From Streptomyces sp. Tu6071 (GTDB lineage Bacteria > Actinomycetota > Actinomycetes > Streptomycetales > Streptomycetaceae): a DNA stretch of 64,000 bases. Made by a program: the position numbers and the translations under genes. Below are positions 16,296 to 24,745 of the stretch, one piece after another. Position 1 is the first letter of the stretch. Every line of letters begins with the position of its first letter. Location of the stretch: positions 992,001-1,056,000 of the forward strand of contig NZ_CM001165.1 of the NCBI RefSeq assembly GCF_000213055.1, read 5' to 3'. Under the pieces are notes generated by a model. It made no database searches. It was not told where the DNA came from and saw only the letters and a list, made by a program, of their open reading frames with translations.

Positions 16296-16676
16296 ATGAG
16301 CAGCCCCACCGCACCCCCCGGCCCGCAGGACGAGCGGCACGAACAGCACACCTACCGCGTGACCCTGCGCGGGGTGTGGGCGCCGGTGGACGAGGCCGAG
16401 CGGGAGACGCTGCGGGCCGGGCTCGCCGAGGCGGACGGTCTCGGCGCGATGCGGTTCACGCCCGAGGGCTCGCTCGCCTACGACCGTACGCTGAAGGCGT
16501 TCTCGTTCCGGATCGAACTGCGCTCGGACACGGAGGACGGCGAGGAGATGGCCGCAGCCCTCGCCGAGGAGCGGCTTGAGCACGTACTGCGTGAACGCGG
16601 CCTGCACTGTGGCGAGTTGCGCGCGGCGGTGACCGACCTGGACACGATGAAGGTCAACCGCAAGCGGCGCGGCTGA
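16296..16676 (+). CDS. Small DUF6204-like protein
   Basis: A 126-residue soluble protein. The ATG at 16296 has GAGAAGG 6 nt upstream, which decides the start over in-frame codons further up. Visible blocks are TYRVTLRGVWAPVDEAERE, a short strand pair MRFTPEGSLAYDRTLKAFSF and RIELRSDTEDGEEMAAALAE, then LHCGELRAAVTDLDTMKVNR at the end. This agrees with my memory of streptomycete DUF6204 proteins, which have no known function. It converges on the acetyltransferase with a 2-nt gap. Confidence 0.75.
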   Translation: MSSPTAPPGPQDERHEQHTYRVTLRGVWAPVDEAERETLRAGLAEADGLGAMRFTPEGSLAYDRTLKAFSFRIELRSDTEDGEEMAAALAEERLEHVLRERGLHCGELRAAVTDLDTMKVNRKRRG

Positions 16677-16678
16677 CG

Positions 16679-17293
16679 TCAGGCGTCCGGTGCCGCCCTC
16701 TCGCTGGTGAGCGCGAAGCGTTCGTGCCCGCGCCAGGCTCCGTCGATGTACAGGAAGTCCGGCGAGTACCCCTCGTGGCGGAAGCCGAGGCGGCGGGCGA
16801 GGGCGCACGAAGCGGTGTTCTCCGGCTGGACGTTGATCTCCAGGCGGTGCAGGCCGAGCGCGGTGAAGGCGTACCGGACGAGGAGGCCGAGTCCCTCGGT
16901 CATGTGGCCGCGCCCCTCCGCTCCCGCGAAGGCGCCGTAGCCGAGCGCGCCGCAGCGGAAGGCTCCGTGCACGATGTTGTTGATGTTGACGAAGCCGGCG
17001 AGGGCGCCGTCCGCGCGGGTACGGAGCAGGAACCCGGCCCGCGCGGGTTCGCCCAGCCGGTCCGCGTAGGCGGCGAAGGCGTTCGCGTCGTCGGGCATCG
17101 ACAGCCAGGGGTGGTGCAGGGCGCGGCTCTCGCGCACCCGCGCCACGAACGCGGGCCCGTCCGCGTGCCGCAGCGCGTGCAGCGTCGTACGGGGGCCCTC
17201 GGCGAGGACGGGGGCGGGAGCCGGGGCGGGAGCGCGCGGGAATTCGGGGAAGGCGGCGGTGTCGGGCGCGGGGTGTACGAGTCCTTCGGTCAC
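16679..17293 (-). CDS. GNAT acetyltransferase, RimJ-like
   Basis: A 204-residue GNAT-family N-acetyltransferase. After a Pro/Ala-rich N-terminus of about 30 residues, the fold is evident: ESRALHHPWLSMP, FLLRTRADGALAGFVNINNI, CGALGYGAFAGAEGRGHMTEG (acetyl-CoA pyrophosphate loop), then LGLHRLEINVQPENTASCAL and ARRLGFRHEGYSPDFLYI. This pattern is that of RimJ/RimL-type acetyltransferases acting on protein N-termini or small amines. The GTG start has no ribosome site but a TAGCGT hexamer 6 nt upstream, so the mRNA is probably leaderless. It diverges from the HAD gene with a 47-nt gap. Confidence 0.88.
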   Translation of the reverse strand: MTEGLVHPAPDTAAFPEFPRAPAPAPAPVLAEGPRTTLHALRHADGPAFVARVRESRALHHPWLSMPDDANAFAAYADRLGEPARAGFLLRTRADGALAGFVNINNIVHGAFRCGALGYGAFAGAEGRGHMTEGLGLLVRYAFTALGLHRLEINVQPENTASCALARRLGFRHEGYSPDFLYIDGAWRGHERFALTSERAAPDA

Positions 17294-17299
17294 CGGCGC

Positions 17300-17305
17300 A
17301 CGCTA
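17300..17305 (-). promoter_or_regulatory. -10 element for leaderless GNAT gene
   Basis: TAGCGT on the minus strand sits 6 nt before the GTG at 17293, in the 47-nt divergent gap with the HAD gene. There is no Shine-Dalgarno sequence. No clear -35 hexamer was seen. Confidence 0.45.
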
Positions 17306-17340
17306 GCAAAGCCCGCGCGGTCCGTGGCAGGCTCACGCAC

Positions 17341-18033
17341 ATGCGCGACGCTCCCCCGGCCCGAGCCGTCCTCCTCGACGTGGACGGCGTCCTCCTCGAC
17401 TCGGCGGCCTCGCACCGTCGCGTGTGGGACACATGGGCGATACGGAAGGGGCTCGACCCCGAGGCCGTGTGGCCGCTCACCTTCGGCAGGCGCCCCGAGG
17501 ACACGGTCCGCGCGGCGGCACCCGCGCTCGACGCGGCGGACGAAAGGCGGGCGCTCGACGCGCTGTTGGCGACGGAGGGGGACGCGGTGCCGCCCGTACC
17601 CGGGGCGGGCGGGCTGCTCGCCGCGCTGGAGGCGGCGCGCGTGCCGTGGGCGCTCGTCACCTCGGGCGGCCGGGCCGCCGTACCCGCGCGGTTCGTCGCC
17701 GCCGGGCTGCCGCTGCCCCTGGTGCGGGTGCACGGCGAGGACGTCGTACGGGGAAAGCCCGCGCCCGACTGCTACGCGCTCGCCGCCGCCCGGCTCGGCG
17801 TGCCGCCGGATGCCTGCGTGGCCGTCGAGGACGCCCCGGCGGGGGCCGAGGCGGCGCGCGCGGCCGGGTGTCACGTCATCGGGCTCACCACCGCGTACGG
17901 CGCCGAGGCGCTCCCGGCCGCGCACACGCACGCCGCGAGCCACACGGAGGTCCGCGCCGCGCTCTCCGCCCTCGGCGTACTCCCCGGCCCCGGCTTGAAC
18001 CCGGCGAAAGGCCCGGCGAGCATGACGGGATGA
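17341..18033 (+). CDS. HAD-family phosphatase, beta-PGM-like
   Basis: A 230-residue haloacid dehalogenase-like hydrolase (subclass I with a helical cap). Motif I is LLDVDGVLLDS (nucleophile and acid/base Asp), motif II is WALVTSGG, and the motif III Lys is in VRGKPAPDCYALAAARLG, followed by motif IV VAVEDAPAGAEAARAAG. This set fits phosphoglycolate phosphatase/beta-phosphoglucomutase relatives that hydrolyse or isomerise small sugar phosphates. Its stop overlaps the ATG of the metallophosphoesterase gene (ATGA), so the two phosphatases are made together. Confidence 0.9.
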   Translation: MRDAPPARAVLLDVDGVLLDSAASHRRVWDTWAIRKGLDPEAVWPLTFGRRPEDTVRAAAPALDAADERRALDALLATEGDAVPPVPGAGGLLAALEAARVPWALVTSGGRAAVPARFVAAGLPLPLVRVHGEDVVRGKPAPDCYALAAARLGVPPDACVAVEDAPAGAEAARAAGCHVIGLTTAYGAEALPAAHTHAASHTEVRAALSALGVLPGPGLNPAKGPASMTG

Positions 18034-18812
18034 GCCTTCCCGTACGCTCCGCCGCCGTGCTCTCGGACCTCCACGGCGTCCTCCCGGTCCTCGAAGCCGT
18101 CCTCGCCGAACCGGACGTGCGCGAGGCAGAACTCCTCGTCTTCACGGGTGACTTGGCGGCGGGACCGCAGCCGGTCGCGGTCCTTGACCGCCTGCGGGGC
18201 CTCGGCGAGCGCGCCGTGCTCGTACGGGGCAACGCGGATCGCGAACTCGTCGCCCTCGCGCGCGGCACGCTCCCCGCGGAGGGGGCCTTCCCCGTCGACG
18301 TGTGGGCCGCCCGGCAGCTCGCGCCCGCCCACCTCGATCTGCTCGGCGGCCTCCCGCACCCCGTGGTGCGCGAGGTGGCGGGCTTCGGGCCCGTCGTGTT
18401 CTGTCACGGCACCCCGCGCGACGACGAGGAGGTGGTGCTCGTGGACACCCGCCCGGCGAAGTGGGCGGAGGTCTTCGCGGGGCTCCCGGACGAGGTGCGG
18501 ACGGTGGTGTGCGGCCACACCCACATGCCCTTCGTGCGGCTCGTCGGCGGGCGCCTCGTCGTCAACCCGGGCAGCGTCGGGATGTCGTACGGCCGCCCCG
18601 GCGGCTCCTGGGCGCTGCTGCGCGACGGGCAGGTGTCGCTGCGGCACACGCCCGTGGACGTACCGGCGGCGACCGACGCGGTGGCGGCGGGTTCCGCGTA
18701 CCCGGAGGCGCGGGCGTGGGCGGAGACGTACGTGCGCGGCGGGGTGGGCGACCTGGAGGCGCTCGCGGCGTTCGGGCCGCGCGACGGCCGAAAGGAGGGC
18801 GGCAGAGAGTGA
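18030..18812 (+). CDS. Metallophosphoesterase, YfcE/calcineurin-like
   Basis: A 260-residue calcineurin-like phosphoesterase. Metal motifs in order: AVLSDLHGVLPVLEAVL (D-x-H), LLVFTGDLAAGPQP (G-D), VLVRGNADREL (G-N-x-[DE]), VVFCHGTPRDD and VVCGHTHMPFVRLVGGRLVVNPGSVG (G-H-T-H). This order is that of the YfcE/MJ0936-type phosphodiesterases. The start is the ATG coupled to the HAD stop. The final 50 residues are an Ala-rich helical tail. The protein ends 18 nt before a MarR operator. Confidence 0.9.
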   Translation: MSLPVRSAAVLSDLHGVLPVLEAVLAEPDVREAELLVFTGDLAAGPQPVAVLDRLRGLGERAVLVRGNADRELVALARGTLPAEGAFPVDVWAARQLAPAHLDLLGGLPHPVVREVAGFGPVVFCHGTPRDDEEVVLVDTRPAKWAEVFAGLPDEVRTVVCGHTHMPFVRLVGGRLVVNPGSVGMSYGRPGGSWALLRDGQVSLRHTPVDVPAATDAVAAGSAYPEARAWAETYVRGGVGDLEALAAFGPRDGRKEGGRE

Positions 18813-18830
18813 CGGACCAAGCATGCAAAG

Positions 18831-18864
18831 ATACGCAAGTAACTTGACAAGGTTACTTGCGTAT
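18831..18864. promoter_or_regulatory. MarR operator palindrome overlapping -35
   Basis: Perfect 13-bp inverted arms ATACGCAAGTAAC (18831-18843) and GTTACTTGCGTAT (18852-18864) surround an 8-bp centre TTGACAAG. The centre holds a consensus -35 TTGACA at 18844-18849. TACCCT at 18868-18873 is an 18-bp-spaced -10. A repressor bound here would block the MarR gene promoter directly, which predicts autorepression. The AT-rich content stands out from the surroundings. Confidence 0.8.
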
Positions 18865-18879
18865 TTCTACCCTTCCGGC

Positions 18880-19350
18880 ATGCCTCCTTCCCCGCCCGCT
18901 TCCACCCCCGAGACCGCTCAGCGCCTCAACGACGCGATCCGGCGGCTCCGCGCCCGCCTGCGCGCCGAGTCGGGTCAGCACGCGACGGGGCTCACCCCGA
19001 CCCAGCTCACCGTCCTCGCGAGCGTCGTGCGCGAAGGGCCCGTGACCGCCGCGCGGCTCGCCGCGCTCGACCACGTCAGCGCGCAGTCCATCGCGCAGAG
19101 CCTCACCGCGCTCAAGGCCGCCGGGCTCGTCCGTACCGAGCCCGACCCCTCGGACGGCCGCAAGAAGCTCACGAGCGCGGCACCCTCGGCCGCCGAGCTG
19201 ATCGAGCGGCTGCTCGCGGGCCGTGCCGCCTTCCTCGCGCGCGCCATCGACGAGGCCGTGCGCCCCGAGGAGCGCGCCGACCTGGACAAGGCCATCGCGC
19301 TGCTCGAACGCCTCGCCCGCGCGGGCCTCGACGACGAGGGTCGGGGCTGA
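18880..19350 (+). CDS. MarR-family transcriptional regulator
   Basis: A 156-residue winged-helix regulator. An N-terminal dimer helix (AQRLNDAIRRLRARLRAESG) precedes the helix-turn-helix TPTQLTVLASVVREGPVTAARLA, with recognition helix HVSAQSIAQSLTALKAAGL. The wing is RTEPDPSDGRKKLTSAAP, and a C-terminal helix LDKAIALLERLARAG completes the dimer interface. The ATG is 6 nt after a TACCCT -10 box, with no ribosome site, so the mRNA is likely leaderless. The operator upstream suggests control of itself. No exporter or enzyme lies beside it, so its other targets and ligand are unknown. Confidence 0.9.
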   Translation: MPPSPPASTPETAQRLNDAIRRLRARLRAESGQHATGLTPTQLTVLASVVREGPVTAARLAALDHVSAQSIAQSLTALKAAGLVRTEPDPSDGRKKLTSAAPSAAELIERLLAGRAAFLARAIDEAVRPEERADLDKAIALLERLARAGLDDEGRG

Positions 19351-19353
19351 ACC

Positions 19354-20292
19354 TCAGACGAGCGCGGGCTCGGCGAGCGTCAGCGTTCCCGCGTCCGCGT
19401 CGAGCACGGCCCGTACCCCGAGCGGCATCGTGAGCGCGCCGCGCCCGTGCCCGAAGCCGAAGTGCTCGACCACGGGCACGCCGAGGCCGCCGAGGCGGTC
19501 GGCGAGCAGCGGCCGGATCTCGCTCTCGTACGGGCCGCACTCCTCCCACGAGCCGAGGAGGACGCCGCGCACCCCGTCGAGCAGCCCCGTGCGCAGGAGC
19601 TGCGTGAGGATGCGGTCGAGGCGGTACGCCTCCTCGCCGACGTCCTCCAGGAGGAGCAGCCCGCCCGCGCCGTCGGGGCGGGCGTGCGGGGTGCCGCGTT
19701 CGGCGGCGAGGAGCGAGGCGCAGCCGCCGAAGGTGATGCCCTCGGCGCGCCCGGGGACCAGCGCGCGGGCGCCCTCGGCGGCGTGCAGGACCTGGACGGC
19801 CTCGGGTGCGAAGAGGCTCGCGCGCAGGTGGGCGCGGGCGCCCTCGTGCTGGAGGAAGTCGACGCCCGCGGCCATCGGGCCGTGCAGCGTGGCGAGGTGG
19901 AGGCGCGTCGCGAAGTCCTCGTGGAGCGCGGTGATGTCGCTGAAGCCGAGGAAGGGCTTGGGCCCGGCGGCGCGCATCGCGTCCCAGTCGAGCAGGTCGC
20001 TCATGCGCTGCGCCCCGTACCCGCCGCGCGCGCACAGCACGGCGGCCACGGAGGGGTCGCACCAGGCCGCCTGCAGGTCCGCCGCGCGGTCGGCGTCCGT
20101 GCCCGCGAGGTACCCGAACTCCGGGTGCCGGTCGAGGACATGGGCGCCGACGACGGGGGCGAGTCCCCACTCGCGCAGGAGGTCGAGTCCGGGCTTGAGC
20201 CGGTCCTCGGGCACGGGGCCGCTCGGGGCGACGACCGCGACGCGCGCGCCGGGCACGAGCCGGGCGGGGCGGGTGAGCGGGACGAGGCTCAC
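19354..20292 (-). CDS. LD-carboxypeptidase (peptidase S66)
   Basis: A 312-residue S66 serine peptidase, which cleaves the L-Lys/DAP-D-Ala bond in murein tetrapeptides or related peptides (MccF group). It opens with ARVAVVAPSGPVPEDRLKPG. Next come VLCARGGYGAQRMSDLLDW and FLGFSDITALHED with the nucleophile Ser at about 116. The Glu and His of the triad fit LLLLEDVGEEAYRLDR and VEHFGFGHGRGA. The GTG start overlaps the stop of the S9 gene (GTGA), making it the last gene of a four-peptidase transcription unit. No signal peptide is visible, so it acts in the cytoplasm, consistent with recycling. Confidence 0.9.
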   Translation of the reverse strand: MSLVPLTRPARLVPGARVAVVAPSGPVPEDRLKPGLDLLREWGLAPVVGAHVLDRHPEFGYLAGTDADRAADLQAAWCDPSVAAVLCARGGYGAQRMSDLLDWDAMRAAGPKPFLGFSDITALHEDFATRLHLATLHGPMAAGVDFLQHEGARAHLRASLFAPEAVQVLHAAEGARALVPGRAEGITFGGCASLLAAERGTPHARPDGAGGLLLLEDVGEEAYRLDRILTQLLRTGLLDGVRGVLLGSWEECGPYESEIRPLLADRLGGLGVPVVEHFGFGHGRGALTMPLGVRAVLDADAGTLTLAEPALV

Positions 20293-22301
20293 CGCTGCTC
20301 CGCCGTGCGCAGCTCCAGGTGCGGGACGCCCGCCGCCTCGAAGCCGAACGTCTGCGCGTACAGCGAGAGTTCGGCCTCCAGCGAGCGGACGAGGGTGTCG
20401 AGCCTGCGGAAGCCGTGGCCCTCGCCCTCGAAGGTGAGGTACGCGTGCGGGACGCCGCCGCCCGGGGCGCTCGCGAGCGCGTCGAGGAAGCGTTCGCACT
20501 GCACGGGCGGGCAGATGGGGTCGTCGAGGCCCTGGAGGAGCACGAAGGGCGCGGCGACCTGCTCGGGGTGGTTCGCCGGGGAGCGCTCCTCGTACCGCGT
20601 GGGGACCTCGGCGAGCGGGCCGATGAGTCCTTCGAGGTACTGCGACTCGAAGTCGTGCGTGCCGCTCGTGGCCCAGCCCGTGAGGTCGAGGATGGGGTAG
20701 AGGATCGTGCCGCAGGCGTAGACGTCGGTGGAGACGAGCGAGGCGCCCGTGGTCCAGCCGCCCGCGCTGCCGCCGCGCACCGCGAGGCGCTCCGGGTCGG
20801 CGAGGCCCTCGTCGGCGAGAGCGCGGGCTACGGCGGCGCAGTCCTCGACGTCGACGATCCCCCATTGCTCGCGCAGCCGCTCGCGGTACTCCTTGCCGTA
20901 GTGCGCGGAGCCGCCGTAGTTGACCTCGGCGACGCCGATGCCGCGCGAGGTGAAGTAGGCGATCTCCAGGTCGAGCATGCACGGCGCGTAGCCGGTCGGG
21001 CCGCCGTGCGCCCACATCACGTACGGCGCGGGCGTCCCCGCGGGCCCGGTGGCCTCGGGGTGGTGCGGCGGGTACAGGTGGACGTGGATGTCGCGGCCCT
21101 CGGGGCCGGTGAAGACGCGTTCCTCGGCGACCGGGTAGTAGGCCGGGTCGACGGCGTCGTGGTGCGGTGCCGCGACGACGCGGGCCCTGCCGGTCACGGT
21201 GTCGAGTTCGACGATCTCGGCGCCGGACGCGGGCCCGGCGGCGACGCCGGTGACACGGCCGCCGTGCACGGCGAGGGTCGCGGACCACTCGGTCCAGGGC
21301 CCGGCGGCGTCCACGAGGGTGCCCGCGGCGGGGTCGAGGACGCCGAGGGCGTTGCCGCCGCGCCCGTGGAGCATCGCGACGAGCCCGCCTTCGAGCGGCG
21401 CGAACCAGCGCAGCCCCGCCTTCCACAGCGGGCCGCCGGTCTCCTCCTCGCGCGGGCACAGGTTGACGGCCTCGCCGCTCGCGGGGTCGACGCGGTGCAG
21501 GTTCCACCAGTTGCCGCGCTCGGTCGCGGCGAGCAGCGCGCCCTCGGGCGTGAACTCGGCCTGCGCGACGGCCTCCCCGGGCCCGCCGATGAGCGTGCGG
21601 GCATCGGTGAGGACGCCTCCGGGGGTGATGCTCGCGTGCCGCAGTTCGGTGCCGTCCCAGGGCATGCGCGGGTGGTCCCACGCGAGCCACACGGCCTGCG
21701 TGCCGTCCGGGGAGAGCTTCGGCCCGGTGACGAACCGGTGCGCGTCGTCTGTCAGTTCGCGTACCGCCGTACGGTCCTCCGCCGCCGATCCGTCGAGCGG
21801 CACGGCCGCGAGGACGCGCCGCAGGTCGGTCGGCTCCTCGCCCGTGAACTCCTCCAGGACGCACCACACTTCGTCGGCCGAGGGCGCGAACACGGGCTCG
21901 CACCAGCGCAGTCCCTCGCCGACCGGCGACAGCGGCGTGAGCGGGCGCGGTGCGCTGTCGGGGGCGTCCGGCTCGACGACGTACAGCCGCTGGTCGCCGA
22001 AGTGCGTGAAGACGACGAGCGGCCCGTGCGCGCCTGTGCGGCCCGTCCACGGGAAACCCCCGTACCCCATCACGCTGTTGCGCACGTTCCACGGTGCGGG
22101 CAGCGCGCTCTCCTCGGTGCCGTCCGCGCGTCGCCGCACGAGCGTCCTGCGACCGCCCTCTGCGGGGCGCGGCGCGGTCCACCACAGCTCGTCTCCGACG
22201 TGGCCGAGGTGGTCGGGCACGCCGTCGTGACTCGCGGCGGTCGCCGCGTCGATCGGCGACGGCCAGGTTCCGTAGGGGAGTTCGGCGGGGGTGCTGCCCA
22301 T
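20289..22301 (-). CDS. S9 family prolyl oligopeptidase-like peptidase
   Basis: A 670-residue S9 peptidase. The ATG at 22301 has AGAGAGG upstream and is preferred over earlier in-frame codons in low-complexity sequence. Residues about 30-400 are a beta-propeller with repeated strand motifs (LRWCEPVFAPSADEVWCVL, GPKLSPDGTQAVWLAWDHP, LLAATERGNWWNLHRVDP). The C-terminal alpha/beta hydrolase has PYVMWAHGGPTGYAPCML, nucleophile RGGSAGGWTTG, Asp in LLQGLDDPICPPVQ and His in FEGEGHGFRR. It belongs to the dipeptidyl-peptidase/acylaminoacyl-peptidase branch that trims oligopeptides. It is cytosolic, since no signal is seen. It is coupled to the S66 gene. Confidence 0.92.
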   Translation of the reverse strand: MGSTPAELPYGTWPSPIDAATAASHDGVPDHLGHVGDELWWTAPRPAEGGRRTLVRRRADGTEESALPAPWNVRNSVMGYGGFPWTGRTGAHGPLVVFTHFGDQRLYVVEPDAPDSAPRPLTPLSPVGEGLRWCEPVFAPSADEVWCVLEEFTGEEPTDLRRVLAAVPLDGSAAEDRTAVRELTDDAHRFVTGPKLSPDGTQAVWLAWDHPRMPWDGTELRHASITPGGVLTDARTLIGGPGEAVAQAEFTPEGALLAATERGNWWNLHRVDPASGEAVNLCPREEETGGPLWKAGLRWFAPLEGGLVAMLHGRGGNALGVLDPAAGTLVDAAGPWTEWSATLAVHGGRVTGVAAGPASGAEIVELDTVTGRARVVAAPHHDAVDPAYYPVAEERVFTGPEGRDIHVHLYPPHHPEATGPAGTPAPYVMWAHGGPTGYAPCMLDLEIAYFTSRGIGVAEVNYGGSAHYGKEYRERLREQWGIVDVEDCAAVARALADEGLADPERLAVRGGSAGGWTTGASLVSTDVYACGTILYPILDLTGWATSGTHDFESQYLEGLIGPLAEVPTRYEERSPANHPEQVAAPFVLLQGLDDPICPPVQCERFLDALASAPGGGVPHAYLTFEGEGHGFRRLDTLVRSLEAELSLYAQTFGFEAAGVPHLELRTAEQR

Positions 22302-22422
22302 AGGGGGACCTCTCTCGGAAGGTGCGTGCGACGGGGACGACGATGCCGCGCGCTTCGGGCGGTGCGGACTCGGCCGCGCGCGCGACGGTGCGGCTCGGGC
22401 GGTGCCGGGCGGGAGTTGCCGG

Positions 22423-23769
22423 TCAGGCGGTGCGCAGGAAGCGGTCCAGGACGCGGACGCCGAAGTGGAGCGCGTCCACGGGGACGCGCTCGTCGACACC
22501 GTGGAAGAGCGCGTTGTAGTCGAGCCCCGGCGGCATGCGCAGCGGCGAGAAGCCGTAGCCCGTGATGCCGAGGCGCGAGAACTGCTTCGCGTCGGTGCCG
22601 CCCGACATGCAGTACGGGACCGGGATGCCCTCGGGCGCGAACTCCCGTACCGCTTCCCGCATCCGCGCGTACGTGGGCGAGTCGAGCGGGGCGGTCAGGG
22701 CCGTCTCGCGGTGGTGGAACTCCCAGGCGACGTCGGGCCCGGTCAGCTCGTCCATCGTGGCGCGGAACTCGTCCTCGTGGCCGGGCAGGAAACGGCCGTC
22801 GATCATGGCCGTGGCGCTGCCGGGGATCACGTTGACCTTGTAACCGGCGTTGAGCATCGTCGGGTTGGAGCTGTTGCGCACGGTGGAGGCGACGAGCGAG
22901 GCGGCGGGGCCGAGCTTGGCGAGGTAGGCGTCGACGTCGAAGTCCGGTGCGTGCAGGTCGGCTTCGAGTCCGTAGACCGCGCCGATGTCCTTGAGCGCGG
23001 CGCTCACGACGGGGGTGAGGCGGACGGGCCAGCGGTGGGCGCCGATGCGCGTGACGGCGGCGGCGAGGCGGCTCACGGCATTCTCCGCGTTGGCCTTGGA
23101 GCCGTGCCCCGCACGCCCTCGCGCGGTCAACTCCAGCCAGGCAGTGCCCCGTTCGCCTGCGGCGATGGGGTACAGCTCGTTGCCCGAGCCGTCGTGGAAG
23201 GTGAAGGCGCCCGACTCGCTGACGCCCTCGGTGACGCCCGCGAAGAGATCGGCGTGCCGCTCGGCGAGGAAGCCGGAGCCGTCCTCGGCGCTCGCCTCCT
23301 CGTCGGCGGTGAAGGCGACGACGACGTCGCGGCGTGGCCGTACGCCCGTGCGGTGCCAGGAGTTCAGGACCGCGAGGATCATCGCGTCCATGTTCTTCAT
23401 GTCGACGGCGCCGCGCCCCCACACGAGCCCGTCGCGCACCTCGCCCGAGAACGGGTCCACGCTCCAGTCCGCCGCCTGCGCGGGCACGACGTCGAGGTGC
23501 CCGTGCACGAGGAGGCCGGGGGCGGTGGGGTCGGTGCCGGGGACGCGTACGACGACGTTGGCGCGGCCCTCGGTGCGCTCCAGGAGCACGGGCTCGTGCC
23601 CGGCCTCGGCGAGGCGGGCCGCGCAGTACTCGGCGGCGGGGCGTTCCCGGCAGTCGCCGCCGCCCCTGTTCGTGGTGTCGATGCGGATGAGGTCCGACGT
23701 GTAGGTGACGACCTCGTCGAGGGAGAGGGCGTCGGGGCCCTCGGCGGCGGGGGTCTGCTGCTCAGCCAT
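22423..23769 (-). CDS. M20 family metallopeptidase
   Basis: A 448-residue M20 (DapE/ArgE/CPG2-like) di-zinc peptidase or deacylase. Zinc and catalytic motifs: LLVHGHLDVVPAQ (His-x-Asp), WGRGAVDMKNMDA (bridging Asp), VAFTADEEASAEDGSG (catalytic Glu pair) and the final zinc His in CMSGGTDAKQFSRLG plus VPVDALHFGV. The lid domain (ELTARGRAGHGSKANAENAV) is in the normal position. The ATG at 23769 overlaps the end of the upstream M55 gene by 8 nt, so translation is coupled. It probably hydrolyses dipeptides delivered by its operon partners. Confidence 0.92.
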   Translation of the reverse strand: MAEQQTPAAEGPDALSLDEVVTYTSDLIRIDTTNRGGGDCRERPAAEYCAARLAEAGHEPVLLERTEGRANVVVRVPGTDPTAPGLLVHGHLDVVPAQAADWSVDPFSGEVRDGLVWGRGAVDMKNMDAMILAVLNSWHRTGVRPRRDVVVAFTADEEASAEDGSGFLAERHADLFAGVTEGVSESGAFTFHDGSGNELYPIAAGERGTAWLELTARGRAGHGSKANAENAVSRLAAAVTRIGAHRWPVRLTPVVSAALKDIGAVYGLEADLHAPDFDVDAYLAKLGPAASLVASTVRNSSNPTMLNAGYKVNVIPGSATAMIDGRFLPGHEDEFRATMDELTGPDVAWEFHHRETALTAPLDSPTYARMREAVREFAPEGIPVPYCMSGGTDAKQFSRLGITGYGFSPLRMPPGLDYNALFHGVDERVPVDALHFGVRVLDRFLRTA

Positions 23770-24604
23770 ACTGCTCCTCCACTGCTCCGGAGGCGATCGA
23801 GCACACCGACTTGAAGGTGCGGTACGCCTCGTACATGGTCGGGCTCTCGAAGGAGACCTTGCGTTCGCCCGCGCGGGAGACGCCGGGGATCGAGGTGACG
23901 ATCTGCGAGAGGTGCGCGGCGTCGAACTCGACCTCGATCGTGTGCGGCGCCGCCGGGACGGGTTCGTGACGGCCCGCGAGTGCGACGGCCTCCCGCGCCG
24001 CCGCGCGGATGTCCTTCGCGGTACGGGTGGGGGTGCGGCAGATCGCGGCGTAGCGCGAGACGTGGTCCTTGACGGCGACCTTGCGGGCCTCGGGCGCGTA
24101 CCCCTCGGCGTCCCGGCAGGCGAGGTCGTCGCCGGTGACGAGGATGACGGGGATGCCGTACTCGGCGACGAGCGCGGCGTTCAGCAGGCCCTCGCTCGCG
24201 CGCCGCCCGTCGAGCCACACGCCGGTGATCTGGTTGGCGAGGAAGGTGTGCGCGAGGACGCCCTCCATACCGGCCCCGGCGTGGTAGCCGACGAAGGCGA
24301 TCGCGTCGGCGGCGCGGGCGCCCTCGTACTGCGCGCCCTCGACCATGCTGAGGTCCTTGTGCTTGCCGGTGAGCATCTCGACGCGCTCGTCCATCCGCTC
24401 GATGAGCAGATTCCGCATCGACCAGTGCGCCTCGTTGACGAGCACGGAGTCCGCGCCGCCGTCGTAGAAACCGCGTACGGCGGCGTCGACGTCGGAGGTG
24501 AACATCGGCCGGCACCGCTCCCAGAGCGGCGTCCCCGGCAGGACGTCCCCGGGCCACGTGACCCCCGTGGCGCCCTCCATGTCGGCGCTGATCAGAATCC
24601 GCAC
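23762..24604 (-). CDS. M55 family D-aminopeptidase (DppA-like)
   Basis: A 280-residue M55 peptidase, a zinc enzyme releasing D-amino acids such as D-Ala from peptides. The GTG start follows an AGGAGGA site. The N-terminal RILISADMEGATG holds the D-x-E zinc ligands. SVLVNEAHWSMRNLL, IAFVGYHAGAGMEGVLAHTF and GIPVILVTGDDLACRDAE are further family blocks carrying His and Asp ligands. It is first of the M55-M20-S9-S66 unit. The repeat-rich 344-nt stretch upstream must carry the operon promoter. Family members form decameric rings in the cytosol. The D-specificity is family knowledge, not shown here. Confidence 0.9.
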   Translation of the reverse strand: MRILISADMEGATGVTWPGDVLPGTPLWERCRPMFTSDVDAAVRGFYDGGADSVLVNEAHWSMRNLLIERMDERVEMLTGKHKDLSMVEGAQYEGARAADAIAFVGYHAGAGMEGVLAHTFLANQITGVWLDGRRASEGLLNAALVAEYGIPVILVTGDDLACRDAEGYAPEARKVAVKDHVSRYAAICRTPTRTAKDIRAAAREAVALAGRHEPVPAAPHTIEVEFDAAHLSQIVTSIPGVSRAGERKVSFESPTMYEAYRTFKSVCSIASGAVEEQYG

Positions 24605-24745
24605 GCGTCCTCCTCTCCTCGGGGGCCGGGCCTGGGCGGGCGGCCCCGTCAGAGTAGATCTTGCGGCAGGCGCGCAGGTCAATGGCCTTTCCCTCGGGGT
24701 GGCGACACCGCCAATGGGCGTACCGGTGACGGGGGCCGGGGGGCC

